Positions 1 to 8,738 are shown, numbered from the stretch's first letter. The stretch: DNA of 44,067 nucleotides from JAIRVZ01 sp031553755 (GCA_031553755.1 JAVBKZ010000058.1:1-44067); one strand, 5' to 3'. Notes: generated by a model not told the origin, from the sequence alone. Program-made: numbers and translations.

Positions 1-2
1 TA

Positions 3-140
3 AGACAAATTAAAATAAAGAAACATGGACGAAGAGAAAAATCTCTATTCAAATATGGGTTGGGGGTTATTGCTAATATGTTGCTAAATCCTCTAAACAA
101 AAGAAAGATAGACGTTTTTAAATTTTTGTCATGTACTTAG
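3..140 (+). pseudogene. C-terminal end of an IS4-type transposase (partial at window edge)
   Basis: This frame is open from the left window edge to a TAG at 138-140 and encodes about 45 residues, including the stretches RREKSLFKYGL and KIDVFKFLSCT. A basic, hydrophobic tail ending in FLSCT resembles the C-termini of IS4-family transposases of Bacteroidota, from memory and not from a search. The rest of the gene, and the left end of the element, lie outside the window, so it may be intact there. Its last codons overlap the start of the HNH gene at 131, which places the right end of the insertion sequence just after position 140. I could not define the terminal inverted repeat because only one end is present. 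Confidence 0.5.
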
Positions 141-565
141 CACATAATGACAAAAGTGATTTAAAACCCGGTCAATATTTGTTGGTTCATTTAAAGCCTC
201 TACCCGCTTTTGAAAGAGGAATTTCCAAAGAAACAAGGGCATTCGTTTTAGACCGTAACGGATTTACATGTCAAATGTGTGGCGCAGCAGCAGGAGAACT
301 ACATCCCTACGATAATGGAAGAAAAACAAGATTGCACATTGGGCATATCATTGATAAATCAATGGGTGGAACTGATGAAGCGAGCAATTTAAGAGCGATA
401 TGTTCTGTTTGTAACGAAGGTGCTTCAAACTTGACGCTTAACAGACCCGACACCATTAAATTAATAGCACAAGTGAGACGAGCACCAGCAAAAGACCAAC
501 TTGATGTATTGAAATGGCTTATTCGGAAATTTCCGAACCAAGCAAGCGACTTGATAAAAGAATAA
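131..565 (+). CDS. HNH endonuclease, probably N-terminally truncated by an insertion sequence
   Basis: The 144-residue product carries a zinc-finger HNH nuclease fold. Cys47 and Cys50 (CQMC) and Cys91 and Cys94 (CSVC) form the zinc knuckles, the HIGHI segment places the catalytic His at 72, and Asn86 follows in the ASNL segment. The core and the C-terminal tail of about 45 residues resemble the nuclease end of type II restriction enzymes of the HNH class, which are normally much longer and have an N-terminal DNA-recognition part. Here the frame closes at a stop at 74-76, and the ATG at 131 lies inside the end of an upstream transposase frame. The gene therefore looks like the 3' remnant of a restriction endonuclease cut by an insertion sequence. 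No methyltransferase gene is visible. Nuclease activity of the remnant is unknown. Confidence 0.7.
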   Translation: MYLAHNDKSDLKPGQYLLVHLKPLPAFERGISKETRAFVLDRNGFTCQMCGAAAGELHPYDNGRKTRLHIGHIIDKSMGGTDEASNLRAICSVCNEGASNLTLNRPDTIKLIAQVRRAPAKDQLDVLKWLIRKFPNQASDLIKE

Positions 566-628
566 AAAGCACAACCATTATCCGTGTAATTCATGTTCTA
601 TTTTGTGGTTTTTAGGACACAAATTATG

Positions 629-650
629 GATCAAGTCCGCAATGACAGCA
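629..650. repeat. Degenerate half copy of the CCCGCAATGACA repeat
   Basis: The segment GATCAAGTCCGCAATGACA at 629-647 matches, with a few changes, one arm of the hairpin repeats found at 8598-8738 and 11188-11329 (there TCAAGCCCGCAATGACA). Only this arm is present, so it looks like a decayed or partial copy. Confidence 0.35.
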
Positions 651-676
651 CAATTTATACTATTCAATATCCTCCA

Positions 677-715
677 TTACCGTCAGTTTAAACTGACGGT
701 AATTTATTTTTTTAT
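677..715 (+). terminator. Rho-independent terminator with a perfect 26-bp palindrome
   Basis: Positions 677-702 read as a perfect palindrome (arms TTACCGTCAGTTT and its complement) followed by TTTATTTTTTTA. The T-rich tract is on the plus strand only, so it stops rightward transcription from the HNH region before it runs antisense into the convergent M16 peptidase gene. A shared role for the leftward gene is possible but lacks a U tract. Confidence 0.75.
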
Positions 716-720
716 GGAAG

Positions 721-1944
721 TCAATAAATCAATTGTGAAAACCTGTTTTCTTCCAGGATTTCATTGGCCGTATCTAAGAGTTGGGAAGATGTAACCGCGT
801 CTATTTTATTGTAAATCTGAGGCAAACTATCATAAGCGTCGCGATGCAGGAAATTTTTACCCATGCTGAGGTATACATTTTCACTGTTTTCATTCGAAAT
901 TCCCAATTGTCCTTTTATCTGTTGTTTAGCGATGGATAATTGACTATCCGACAGTTTGTTTTCCCTTAAATATTTTAATTCCTTATGAACTAAAGAAATG
1001 CATTTTCCGGTATATTTAGGATCGCATCCGAAATAAATGGAAAAAACACCGGTATCGGTATAAGAAGTAACATTGGATTCCACATTGTAAACCAATCCCG
1101 ATTTTTCCCTCAAAGACAGATTTAAACGGCTGTTCATCGAAGAACCTCCCAATATGTTATTCAATAAAAATAAAGAAGTACGTTTCGAATCGAACAAATT
1201 GTAGGCCCTCGTTCCGATCATTACGTGATTTTGAAACAATTCTTTATCTTCTTTTAATTTGAAAGGAGTATAAATTACAGGAATGTTTCTTTTTCTTTCC
1301 GGAACAATATTGTTTGTTTTATCTCTGTTTAAATATTTTGAAGCCGCTTGTAAAATTTTCTTGAAAGGAGTTTTTCCCATCGAAAAGAAAACCAGATTAT
1401 CCGGACGATAAAACGCGTGATGAAAATCGACAAACGCTTTCCGGTCAATATTTTGCAAGGTTTCAGGTTCTCCTAAAATATTGTGTCCCATTTCATTTCC
1501 GGCAAACAAATGATTCTCGAATTCATCAAAAATAAGTTCGGAAGGATTATCTTTATACGAAATAATTTCATCTAAAATAACATCCCTTTCTTTCTCTATT
1601 TCACGTTCGGGAAACTGTGAGAAAAAAACTAAATCCGAAAGTAATTCAAACGCGCGGTCGAAATATTCTTCCAAAAAAGCCGAATAAATAATCGTTTCTT
1701 CTTTGGTTGTATAAGCGTTGAGTTCGCCTCCCACGTTTTCCATCCGGTTAATGATATGCCTTGACTTTCTCTTTTCAGTTCCTTTAAACAACATGTGCTC
1801 GGTAAAATGAGCGATTCCATATTGATTAGGAATTTCGTCTCTTGTTCCAACGTTGACAGCAAATCCGCAATAAGCGACCGGAGTTTTTGTCGGATAATGT
1901 ATCAATCTAAGTCCTGATGGCAAAGTATATGATTCGTAATGCAT
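721..1944 (-). CDS. M16B-family zinc metallopeptidase (processing-peptidase type)
   Basis: The product is a single-unit M16 peptidase of about 407 residues, the size of mitochondrial-processing-peptidase-like bacterial proteins. The inverted zinc motif HFTEH is at residues 46-50, with Glu49 as catalytic base, and the third zinc ligand is probably Glu126 in the LDEI segment, at the expected distance. The second M16 half, with no zinc motif, follows from about residue 170. No signal peptide is visible, so it is likely cytoplasmic and degrades peptides. I chose the ATG at 1944 because the frame's upstream start at 1953 is a TTG with no support. It faces a divergent isomerase gene whose promoter candidate lies at 1983-1990. 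Confidence 0.88.
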   Translation of the reverse strand: MHYESYTLPSGLRLIHYPTKTPVAYCGFAVNVGTRDEIPNQYGIAHFTEHMLFKGTEKRKSRHIINRMENVGGELNAYTTKEETIIYSAFLEEYFDRAFELLSDLVFFSQFPEREIEKERDVILDEIISYKDNPSELIFDEFENHLFAGNEMGHNILGEPETLQNIDRKAFVDFHHAFYRPDNLVFFSMGKTPFKKILQAASKYLNRDKTNNIVPERKRNIPVIYTPFKLKEDKELFQNHVMIGTRAYNLFDSKRTSLFLLNNILGGSSMNSRLNLSLREKSGLVYNVESNVTSYTDTGVFSIYFGCDPKYTGKCISLVHKELKYLRENKLSDSQLSIAKQQIKGQLGISNENSENVYLSMGKNFLHRDAYDSLPQIYNKIDAVTSSQLLDTANEILEENRFSQLIY

Positions 1945-1957
1945 AATTTTCAAAAAA

Positions 1958-1990
1958 TTTAGTTTACAAAAGTATAAATAAATATCTTTG
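1958..1990 (+). promoter_or_regulatory. Candidate promoter for the SIS-domain isomerase gene
   Basis: A TATCTTTG box at 1983-1990 matches the Bacteroidota -7 pattern TAnnTTTG. A weak TTTAG at 1958-1962 sits about 20 bp upstream, where a -33 element is expected. The start codon follows about 40 bp downstream. Confidence 0.5.
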
Positions 1991-2029
1991 CAACTGTTTT
2001 ATTCAAAGTAAGAAACTCTAATCAACATT

Positions 2030-2647
2030 ATGGTTCATCCTATGATCGACGAATTAAAAATTATACTTGATAAAGAAATAAACGCTATCGCCAATATTCC
2101 TATAACCGATGCTTATGAAAAAGCGGTCGACCTGATTGTTGAACACGTTCATCACAAAAAAGGTAAACTCGTGACAAGCGGTATGGGAAAAGCCGGACAG
2201 ATAGCTTCTAACATCGCTACTACTTTCAGTTCTACCGGAACCATTTCATGTTTTCTTCATCCAAGCGAAGCTCAGCATGGAGATTTGGGAATCCTCAGCG
2301 AAAACGACATCATGTTGTTGATTTCTAATTCGGGAAGGACACGCGAAATTATAGAATTGATCTCACTTTCCCGCATACTTGTCCCCGATATCAAATTTAT
2401 TGTCATCACAAGTAATCCTGAAAGTCCGTTGGCCCGGGAATCTGATGTTTGTTTGTTGACAGGAAATCCCGCGGAAGTATGTCCGTTGGGATTGACTCCA
2501 ACAACTTCTACAACAGTAATGACGGTTATCGGCGACATGTTGGTTGTGAGCACCATGAAAGCGATTAATTTCACTTCGGTCGAATATTCCAAAAGACATC
2601 ATGGAGGCTATTTGGGAAGTGTTTCGCGACAACAAAGTCAAGGATAA
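2030..2647 (+). CDS. kdsD: KdsD-type D-arabinose 5-phosphate isomerase, SIS domain only
   Basis: The 205-residue protein is a single sugar-isomerase (SIS) domain. The segments TSGMGKAG (about residues 49-56), HPSEAQHGDLG and SNSGRTRE are typical of KdsD/GutQ enzymes, which convert D-ribulose 5-phosphate to D-arabinose 5-phosphate for Kdo and lipopolysaccharide synthesis. The usual Escherichia coli enzyme is about 330 residues with two C-terminal CBS domains; these are missing here, and the protein ends naturally after the SIS fold at HHGGYLGS. CBS-less forms are known in Bacteroidota, so this is probably functional and not a truncation. An alternative start is the second ATG at 2042. It is transcribed alone, convergent with the next gene, with only 11 bp between the stops. 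Confidence 0.82.
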   Translation: MVHPMIDELKIILDKEINAIANIPITDAYEKAVDLIVEHVHHKKGKLVTSGMGKAGQIASNIATTFSSTGTISCFLHPSEAQHGDLGILSENDIMLLISNSGRTREIIELISLSRILVPDIKFIVITSNPESPLARESDVCLLTGNPAEVCPLGLTPTTSTTVMTVIGDMLVVSTMKAINFTSVEYSKRHHGGYLGSVSRQQSQG

Positions 2648-2658
2648 TCAAGTCTTTA

Positions 2659-3447
2659 TTAGGGAAGCATATAACGCAACTTAACGGCGAATTCGTTGTT
2701 ATGGGTAATTTTTTCGGTATTGACTAATGGTTGGATATATTCCGCGGCAAGTGTCCATTTGGGAACAAAAGTATATCCGGCTTCAATATCCAACGGCAAA
2801 TCAAATATTTTGTTTTTAATATCATAAGTCCAGGTCGCGTAATATCCGATATACCATTTGTTTCCCCAATAATCGACATTAGGCGCTATCCTGAATTGAC
2901 TTACATGCGCGCGGTCACTTTGTCCGGCATAGTCAAACAAATAGCCGAATCCAAGCGTGGCCGATCCTTTTACCTCACTTGGAGTCCCAAAGAAATAAAT
3001 CGCGGCTACTTCGGGATGCGCCAGCCATTTTCCTCCTCCTAAAACAGGATCTGTAGCTGTAGGAAATATTAATTCGGCTCCATACGATGTATAAATTTGA
3101 CCCGAAACCGGCGTGGAATGCATCAACCGCAGACCGATATCAGCTAATCCGAAAGTACTTTGCGGAACATTGGTATTGGCCAATGGAACATCCAACCTCA
3201 AATGCCATGAATTGCCGAAAACCCGTGCCGCTCTTATCGCGTATTGGTCATAATATCCCGAATTGTCGAAAGTTTGCCTGTCGAAACGGGCTTGTACGTA
3301 TGAAAAATGACTGAAAGGATATTGGAACATTTCGGCTATACGACTATGAGTTTGCTCTTTTTGCGCGTTTAATGAAAAACTTACAGTTATAAAGAAAATC
3401 ATCAATAAACCGTTTTTTCTTTTGGGAAAAAGATTTTTTCTATACAT
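2659..3447 (-). CDS. Outer-membrane beta-barrel protein of unknown function
   Basis: The product is 262 residues with a long N-terminal signal: a basic start (KRKNG) and then a hydrophobic stretch ending SLNAQ near residue 29. The rest alternates aromatic and polar residues in strand-like segments (for example YATWTYDIK, TLAAEYIQPL, EFAVKLRYMLP) and ends in a strand, as expected for a 10- to 12-strand outer-membrane barrel. It vaguely resembles the phenol-degradation MetA-type or transporter-like barrel families, but I see no diagnostic motif. It converges on the kdsD-like gene and diverges from the PDZ protein gene at 3563. The substrate, if any, is unknown. Confidence 0.65.
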   Translation of the reverse strand: MYRKNLFPKRKNGLLMIFFITVSFSLNAQKEQTHSRIAEMFQYPFSHFSYVQARFDRQTFDNSGYYDQYAIRAARVFGNSWHLRLDVPLANTNVPQSTFGLADIGLRLMHSTPVSGQIYTSYGAELIFPTATDPVLGGGKWLAHPEVAAIYFFGTPSEVKGSATLGFGYLFDYAGQSDRAHVSQFRIAPNVDYWGNKWYIGYYATWTYDIKNKIFDLPLDIEAGYTFVPKWTLAAEYIQPLVNTEKITHNNEFAVKLRYMLP

Positions 3448-3532
3448 GACAAATAGTATTTTATATTAGACATTAATTAAACGCTAATTGCATTCAAAAT
3501 GTTTTTACTAAACTTATTTCCCCGATTTTTTG

Positions 3533-3540
3533 TACTTTTG
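3533..3540 (+). promoter_or_regulatory. Candidate -7 box for the PDZ-domain protein gene
   Basis: TACTTTTG matches TAnnTTTG and lies 22 bp before the ATG at 3563. No convincing -33 element was seen. Confidence 0.4.
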
Positions 3541-3562
3541 CCGGATATAAATTTATACGTGC

Positions 3563-4999
3563 ATGAAAAAAATAGTCTGTTTTTTATTGTTATCATATTT
3601 TATTTGTTCTATCAACGCTCAAAATCAAGCTCAAATTTGCAGGTTAGGATTTAATACCGAAATGAGTAACCGTTACTGTTGGGGAATTGGTAAACCGATA
3701 GTTGTATCGGTAACAGCAGGCTCTCCGGCCGAAAAAGCAGGACTGAAAATCAATGATATCATCGAACGAATATCTGGAATAGAAACAATTGGGCGCACAT
3801 CTGAAAATATTTTCGCCTTGTTGCACGAAGAACGTTTTATCAAACTTACGGTTAGTAATATTTCTTATAAAAATAAAGAAATCACCTTTTCGAAAGATTG
3901 CATTCCTTCGGATGTTATCAGCGAAAATCAAATGGTTTCTGCTTTCCCTTTTTATAGTTTGGAAGATATTCAGGAAAGAACGTTTGCTTGTCCTTTCAAA
4001 ACTTCGATCCAAGAATGTTCGGAATTTGATTTCCTGAATTATAAAACTTTCGGTTTTGCCAAAGACGGTTCTTATGGCAGTAGCCAAGGAAAAGAAAGCG
4101 CTGTTTTGAACGGATTTATAAGTAAGGCTTTAGAAGAAAGGGGACTGAAATACAGAGCGGATAATCCTGATTTTGTCATAACCACTTTTTATAAATTAGA
4201 TGATAACGCGAGAAATTATTCCCCCAGTGAAAACCAGGATAAACTTCCTCAGGAATGGAGATACGACATAAACAAAAAGAAATTTGTGAAACTACCCGTT
4301 TATTACAACGCGTTGATACATGAACGGAATGTCAGGTATTACGGCGAACTGAAAATTCAATTTGTCGATAAACGTTCTACCGATAAAAAAACGTATGTAA
4401 TTTGGGAATGTGAAGCGCGTGACGCTTTTGCAGAGAATTATAACCTGAAAAATTACGCGGAAATCAATATTCCGTTGATGTTGATGCAATATCCTTATTC
4501 ACAGACAGAAAGAGAAGGACGTTACCGTTATTTGAAAAAATGTTATAACTATACAGGTGTCAATTACGACATGAATAATTTCAAACGAATCGCATATATC
4601 GATCCTGTTTCTCCGGCAGCGCAAGCCGGACTAAAAGAGGGCGATGAAATCCTGTTTATCAACGGATTGAAAGCCGAAGCGAAATCATCGGAATTAAGTT
4701 CGGCTTACCGGAATTTTATCGAAATAACAATGCCTTTCCGCGATGAAAAAACAAAATACACCGATGCCAACGGTTATGACAAATGTATGGAATGGGATGT
4801 ATTTTCTTATCCCAAAGTAGAAACCGAAATAAGAAAACCGAAAAATAAAGCTGTTTTTTCCTACCTATTCAACTTCAAACCATACATCAATATGCTATCC
4901 ACCAATATTGTTTTTTTCGAAATAAAAAGAGGAAAAGAAACATTGGCTTTTAAAGTGGAACCGATTGTGGTTTCGATGGAGTCGTTTGAAAATGAGTAG
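3563..4999 (+). CDS. Secreted protein with two PDZ domains flanking a DUF4136-like region
   Basis: The 478-residue product begins with a signal peptide (about residues 1-19, ending INAQ). A PDZ domain follows at about 35-100 (the segment SPAEKAGLKINDII is the typical carboxylate-binding loop and helix). The middle, about 140-310, resembles DUF4136-like lipoprotein domains in its pattern of NPDFVITTFY followed by a long stranded part. A second PDZ starts near 335 with SPAAQAGLKEGDEILFING. No protease triad is visible, so this is probably a periplasmic or surface scaffold and not an enzyme. A lipobox is absent. The final 60 residues are basic and have no recognisable fold. It stands alone and is followed by a promoter region for the 1053-residue gene. 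Confidence 0.6.
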   Translation: MKKIVCFLLLSYFICSINAQNQAQICRLGFNTEMSNRYCWGIGKPIVVSVTAGSPAEKAGLKINDIIERISGIETIGRTSENIFALLHEERFIKLTVSNISYKNKEITFSKDCIPSDVISENQMVSAFPFYSLEDIQERTFACPFKTSIQECSEFDFLNYKTFGFAKDGSYGSSQGKESAVLNGFISKALEERGLKYRADNPDFVITTFYKLDDNARNYSPSENQDKLPQEWRYDINKKKFVKLPVYYNALIHERNVRYYGELKIQFVDKRSTDKKTYVIWECEARDAFAENYNLKNYAEINIPLMLMQYPYSQTEREGRYRYLKKCYNYTGVNYDMNNFKRIAYIDPVSPAAQAGLKEGDEILFINGLKAEAKSSELSSAYRNFIEITMPFRDEKTKYTDANGYDKCMEWDVFSYPKVETEIRKPKNKAVFSYLFNFKPYINMLSTNIVFFEIKRGKETLAFKVEPIVVSMESFENE

Positions 5000-5143
5000 C
5001 AATTTTGAGAAACCATCAAATTATTTCTTTTTTTAATTTGCGTGGAATCGTTATCCACGGAGTAAATTCTTATCCCTAAATTTCCCTATCTGCAAGGGCT
5101 ATTTTATTTGATATTTTTGACCACTTGAATTGATATTTTTAAC

Positions 5144-5175
5144 TTGCTTTAACTTTTTATTATTATCTACATTTG
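5144..5175 (+). promoter_or_regulatory. Candidate promoter of the 1053-residue surface protein gene
   Basis: TTG at 5144-5146 and TACATTTG at 5168-5175 are separated by 21 bp, close to the Bacteroidota -33/-7 arrangement. The start codon is 78 bp downstream after a very A/T-rich leader. The rest of the gap from 5000 contains a short fragment resembling the CACGGAGTAAA repeat (around 5056) and nothing else that I recognise. Confidence 0.5.
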
Positions 5176-5253
5176 CCTTCCATCTCAACATTGGGATTAA
5201 TTTTAATTCAACTATAATTTACTTAATATTAACAATTTAATTTTTAAAATTTT

Positions 5254-8200
5254 ATGAAGAGATTTACAAAATTTTGGATAGTGGCCGTTGGGCTGCTATT
5301 GGGAATTGTGCAGATAAATGCGCAGACGACAACATTAAAGTTTGGTTCTAATTTTACGTCAGCTGCAGCATCATATACATTTACAAGTGGAGATGTTGTT
5401 TATGCCGTTTCAGGTACTCTCTCAACAAGTACTAGTAATTTATGCGATGGTGCTCCTAGACGTACTCAAGTAACAACTCTTATCTATCAATTAGTTTCAA
5501 CTTCTATGGGTTCATTTATAATAAATGGGCAATCTTCAGGATCTAGTTTAAGATCTTTATCAAAAATTGAAGTCTCAGATTCTCAAACATCTGGATATCA
5601 AGAAATTTCAAACGGTTCTTACACTACTTCTTCGACAATAAATAGTAGTAGTACATGTGGAACCATTTTAGCTTCAGGATTGTTAATTCCTTCAGGAAAA
5701 TACGTAAAACTTACTTTTTCTGGGAATGTAAGCCTTAGCAGTATTGTCATTACAGCTTCTTGCACCCCCATCGCAACTTCTTACACCGTTTCAGCAGGAG
5801 CAGCTACCGTTTGTTCAAGTTCAACAGCCACTACTATCGGTATGAGTGGATCTGAAACAGGAGTTAGTTATCAACTATATGCCGGTTCAACAGCAGAAGG
5901 AAGTGCTGTCAGTGGAACAGGAAGCGCTTTGTCTTGGAATGTTAGCCCATCGGCAACTACAACTTATACAATAAAAGGAACAGGAGTAAGCGGCGATTTC
6001 TGTACTACAGAAACAACTATCGGTTCTGCTACTGTAACCGTAAAAGACGCTCCTTCTACCGCTGTCGCGGGTTCAAACCAAACAATCACTGAAGGACAAA
6101 CAGCAACGTTGGCCGCCAACGTACCAACATCAGGTGTAGGCGAGTGGAGTATTGTTTCCGGGCCTGATACTGATTTAGCTCAAATTTCAGACGCAGCTGT
6201 TAATGACGCTGTGTTTTCTCCAAGCACGTATGGAACTTATGTACTTCGTTGGACTATCAGTAATTCTCCTTGTACCGCTTCTACAAGCGATGTAACGATT
6301 ACTGTAAATCAGCTTTTAGAGCCAATTATTACTTATAGTTCAGGTTCTAAAACCCAATCTTTCGAACAAGGCCCAACTAAAGCGATTGAAGATATCGTAT
6401 ATACTATCGGAGGAACAGCCGATAATTTCGAAATCGCATGGACTCCTTCTCAACCAACTGGCATTGGTGCTAATTTATCAGGAAACACAGTAACGATTTC
6501 AGGAATTCCTTCTGTTTATGGCAGTTATAGTTATTCTCTTAAAGGGATAAAAGGCGCTAACAAATCGATAGCCGAAACAGGTTCTTTTACCATAGCACAA
6601 GGTGTTGCTCCCGTAGGAACTCCTGCAATCACAGATGGAGCAACTGATGTAAATCCGGCTTCCGTTACTGTTGCTATCGAATACGATGAAGAAGTAACAA
6701 TTGCGGATGCCGATGGAATTACTGTAGGTGGTTCTGTAGTATCTGCTACTTTAGATGAAACAAAGAAAATTTTAACAATCAATCAAACTTTGTCAGGAAG
6801 TACTAACTATAATGTAAGCGTTGCAGCCGGAGCGATTACCGACTTATCAGGAAATGCCGCTGCCCTCACAGCATTTAGTTTCACTACATCTGTCGTAAGT
6901 TCAGCGAGCGATAATTTCCGTTCAGTAGCAATAGGAAACTGGTCTAATGTTACAACTTGGGAAAGTTCAGGCGATAATACAAACTGGATTGCCGCGACAT
7001 TAGCGCCAACAAATGCGGCCGCGTCAATTACTATTCAAAATGGACATAAAGTAAGTATCGATGCTACAACAACAGCTTCCAATACGACTGTTGAAAATGG
7101 AGCCACTTTAGAAGTTGCGGAAAATGGAACTTTAGCCATTGCTTCCGACAAAACTTTAACAGTGAATGGAACTTTGGAAAATGCAAAGTTAGGTTCTAAT
7201 CCCTTTTCCGGAACTGTAATTGTTAATGGTATATTTAATTTGACAGCAGTAACTACCGCTTCAAATGAAGCTGTTCATATTGTTGGTGCAACATGGAATA
7301 CTGGTTCTGTTTGTAAAATAACGGGATTGGCAGGTAAAACTGGAGATTATTCAGGATTAAATGGAATTAACCAAACATTTGATACTTTTGAATTTAATGT
7401 CCCTAATTTCTTAGGTAAATGTTTGTTACAGCAAAATGCTGCATTCGGTGGAGCAAAAACATTTTTGGTAAACAGTACAGGTGTAGGTACTTCTAATACA
7501 GGTTTACAAATATCAACGTCTACAGCAGGAAAAACAGGAATAACTGTTGATAATTATATTCAAAATGGAGGATTGGTATATATTTTAAGTAATTCTACTA
7601 ATACTACAGGAAGAAGTACTACTGTTAAATATAATTTTACACTAAATGGTGGTACATTTAATATTGGACAATATACAGGAAACCCAAGCTCCAAAGTAAC
7701 AACAAGTTTAAGTATTGGTGGTAATTTAACAGTTGCAGCAGGAGCTACATTGACCTCAGAGGAAAGTTATACTAATTCTGTAATTAATTTAATATTTACA
7801 GATAATACAATATTATCTAATGAAGGAACAATTGCTAACATAGAAGAAATTATTGTTAATGCCGCAAAAACGTTAGATATGGGAACAAGTGTATTTGGAA
7901 CAAATGCTAAATTTACAACCAATGCAGGAAGCATAATTAAAACAGCTAACCCGACTGGTATTGCAGGTAATTTAGCTAATATTACAAATAAAGCTCTCAA
8001 TGCCACTACCAACTATATTTATAATGGAACTGTAGCACAAACAGAAGCTAATTTACCCGCAACAATTGGTAATTTAACTATCGCTAATACAGATGGAGTA
8101 ACAACTATCGGGGAAACAGCTGCCGCTGAAATAACTATCAATTCCGGCGCAACTTTGAATTTGGCAGGAAATATCAACTGTACTGCTTTTACAAATAATG

Positions 8201-8415
8201 GAACATTAACCTGTAACGCGTATTCTTTGAAAGAAGATGGAACAGAAAAGTGTACTGTAACTTCCGTCAACTCTATCGCTTCCGGCAAAACTATTGTTTC
8301 TGTAAAATACTACAACTTAGCAGGAATTGAAGTAAGTGAAAGTGCCAAAGGTATTGTAATCGCCAAAATAACTTATGAAGATGGTTCTGTATCAACTTCA
8401 AAGGTGGTGAAATAA
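5254..8415 (+). CDS. Large secreted adhesin-like protein with Ig-like modules and a type IX-like C-terminal module
   Basis: The 1053-residue protein starts with a signal peptide (cleavage likely near Ala23-Gln24). Residues about 170-350 form Ig-like strands rich in Thr and Ser, and about 450-545 resemble a Big_5/SbsA Ig-like domain (TDVNPASV, TNYNVSVAAGAITDLSGNAA). A module opening with FRSVAIGNWSNVTTWESS (near 555) is common in Bacteroidota surface proteins and leads into Thr/Asn-rich beta-helix-like repeats up to about 1000. The last ~45 residues (YYNLAGIEV, KGIVIAKITYEDGSVSTSK) form a compact module that is also present in the convergent gene and resembles a type IX sorting domain. Function is unknown; surface adhesion or carbohydrate contact is an inference. 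Codon use in 5330-5765 and 7190-8060 looks more A/T-rich than between them, which suggests a mosaic history. Confidence 0.75.
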   Translation: MKRFTKFWIVAVGLLLGIVQINAQTTTLKFGSNFTSAAASYTFTSGDVVYAVSGTLSTSTSNLCDGAPRRTQVTTLIYQLVSTSMGSFIINGQSSGSSLRSLSKIEVSDSQTSGYQEISNGSYTTSSTINSSSTCGTILASGLLIPSGKYVKLTFSGNVSLSSIVITASCTPIATSYTVSAGAATVCSSSTATTIGMSGSETGVSYQLYAGSTAEGSAVSGTGSALSWNVSPSATTTYTIKGTGVSGDFCTTETTIGSATVTVKDAPSTAVAGSNQTITEGQTATLAANVPTSGVGEWSIVSGPDTDLAQISDAAVNDAVFSPSTYGTYVLRWTISNSPCTASTSDVTITVNQLLEPIITYSSGSKTQSFEQGPTKAIEDIVYTIGGTADNFEIAWTPSQPTGIGANLSGNTVTISGIPSVYGSYSYSLKGIKGANKSIAETGSFTIAQGVAPVGTPAITDGATDVNPASVTVAIEYDEEVTIADADGITVGGSVVSATLDETKKILTINQTLSGSTNYNVSVAAGAITDLSGNAAALTAFSFTTSVVSSASDNFRSVAIGNWSNVTTWESSGDNTNWIAATLAPTNAAASITIQNGHKVSIDATTTASNTTVENGATLEVAENGTLAIASDKTLTVNGTLENAKLGSNPFSGTVIVNGIFNLTAVTTASNEAVHIVGATWNTGSVCKITGLAGKTGDYSGLNGINQTFDTFEFNVPNFLGKCLLQQNAAFGGAKTFLVNSTGVGTSNTGLQISTSTAGKTGITVDNYIQNGGLVYILSNSTNTTGRSTTVKYNFTLNGGTFNIGQYTGNPSSKVTTSLSIGGNLTVAAGATLTSEESYTNSVINLIFTDNTILSNEGTIANIEEIIVNAAKTLDMGTSVFGTNAKFTTNAGSIIKTANPTGIAGNLANITNKALNATTNYIYNGTVAQTEANLPATIGNLTIANTDGVTTIGETAAAEITINSGATLNLAGNINCTAFTNNGTLTCNAYSLKEDGTEKCTVTSVNSIASGKTIVSVKYYNLAGIEVSESAKGIVIAKITYEDGSVSTSKVVK

Positions 8416-8428
8416 ATAAGAATAGATT
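8278..8428. repeat. 3'-end module, copy 1 (inverted relative to copy 2)
   Basis: The last coding bases of the 1053-residue gene, especially 8350-8412, are nearly identical in DNA to the end of the 707-residue gene on the other strand (8854 to about 8990). The match includes silent positions, so it reflects recent shared ancestry or gene conversion and not only protein selection. Confidence 0.75.
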
Positions 8429-8447
8429 AAGATAAATCCTAAATAAG

Positions 8448-8481
8448 AAAAGCCGTTTCTGCAAAAGGAACGGCTTTTTTA
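8448..8481 (+). terminator. Rho-independent terminator of the 1053-residue gene
   Basis: AAAAGCCGTT at 8448-8457 pairs with AACGGCTTTT at 8469-8478 around the loop TCTGCAAAAGG, followed by TTTTTT. A nearly identical terminator lies in inverted orientation at 8787-8823. Confidence 0.85.
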
Positions 8482-8597
8482 TGCTTTGTTACATTAAAAA
8501 AGCGGCTATCCGAAAGGATAACATTAAGCACACGGATTACGCGGATAACACAGATATTCACGGATTATATATCAAACTATTGATAATATTTAATGAG

Positions 8598-8738
8598 TAT
8601 CCGTTATTTTACCTAACAAATAAAAAACTAATTTGTCATTGCGGGCTTGACCCGCAATCCATTGATAATCAGTAATGATTAATAAAAGATCCCGCATCAA
8701 GTGCGGGATGACAAAGAAATTAGGCAGTATAACGGATA
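8598..8738. mobile_element. MITE-like element, left copy (141 bp)
   Basis: The element is bounded by perfect 10-bp terminal inverted repeats, TATCCGTTAT at 8598-8607 and ATAACGGATA at 8729-8738. Inside are two hairpins: TTGCGGG/CCCGCAA at 8639-8657 and ATCCCGCA/TGCGGGAT at 8689-8709, each preceded or followed by TTTGTCAT or ATGACAAA. The whole unit is an imperfect long palindrome with no coding capacity, as in a MITE or REP/BIME-type element. A second copy lies inverted at 11188-11329. The surrounding gap 8482-8786 also has a small TATCC-GAAA-GGATA hairpin at 8507-8520 and a CACGGATTACGCGGATAACAC stretch at 8531-8551, of a kind often dispersed in related genomes; I see no gene in it. Confidence 0.7.

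Noticed and set aside
603..794. Open frame of 63 codons after the HNH gene
   Set aside because: It crosses the perfect palindromic terminator and runs into the convergent M16 gene.
8481..8675. Open frame of 64 codons between the convergent genes
   Set aside because: It begins inside the terminator tail and runs through the MITE-like repeat; its end is translated hairpin sequence.
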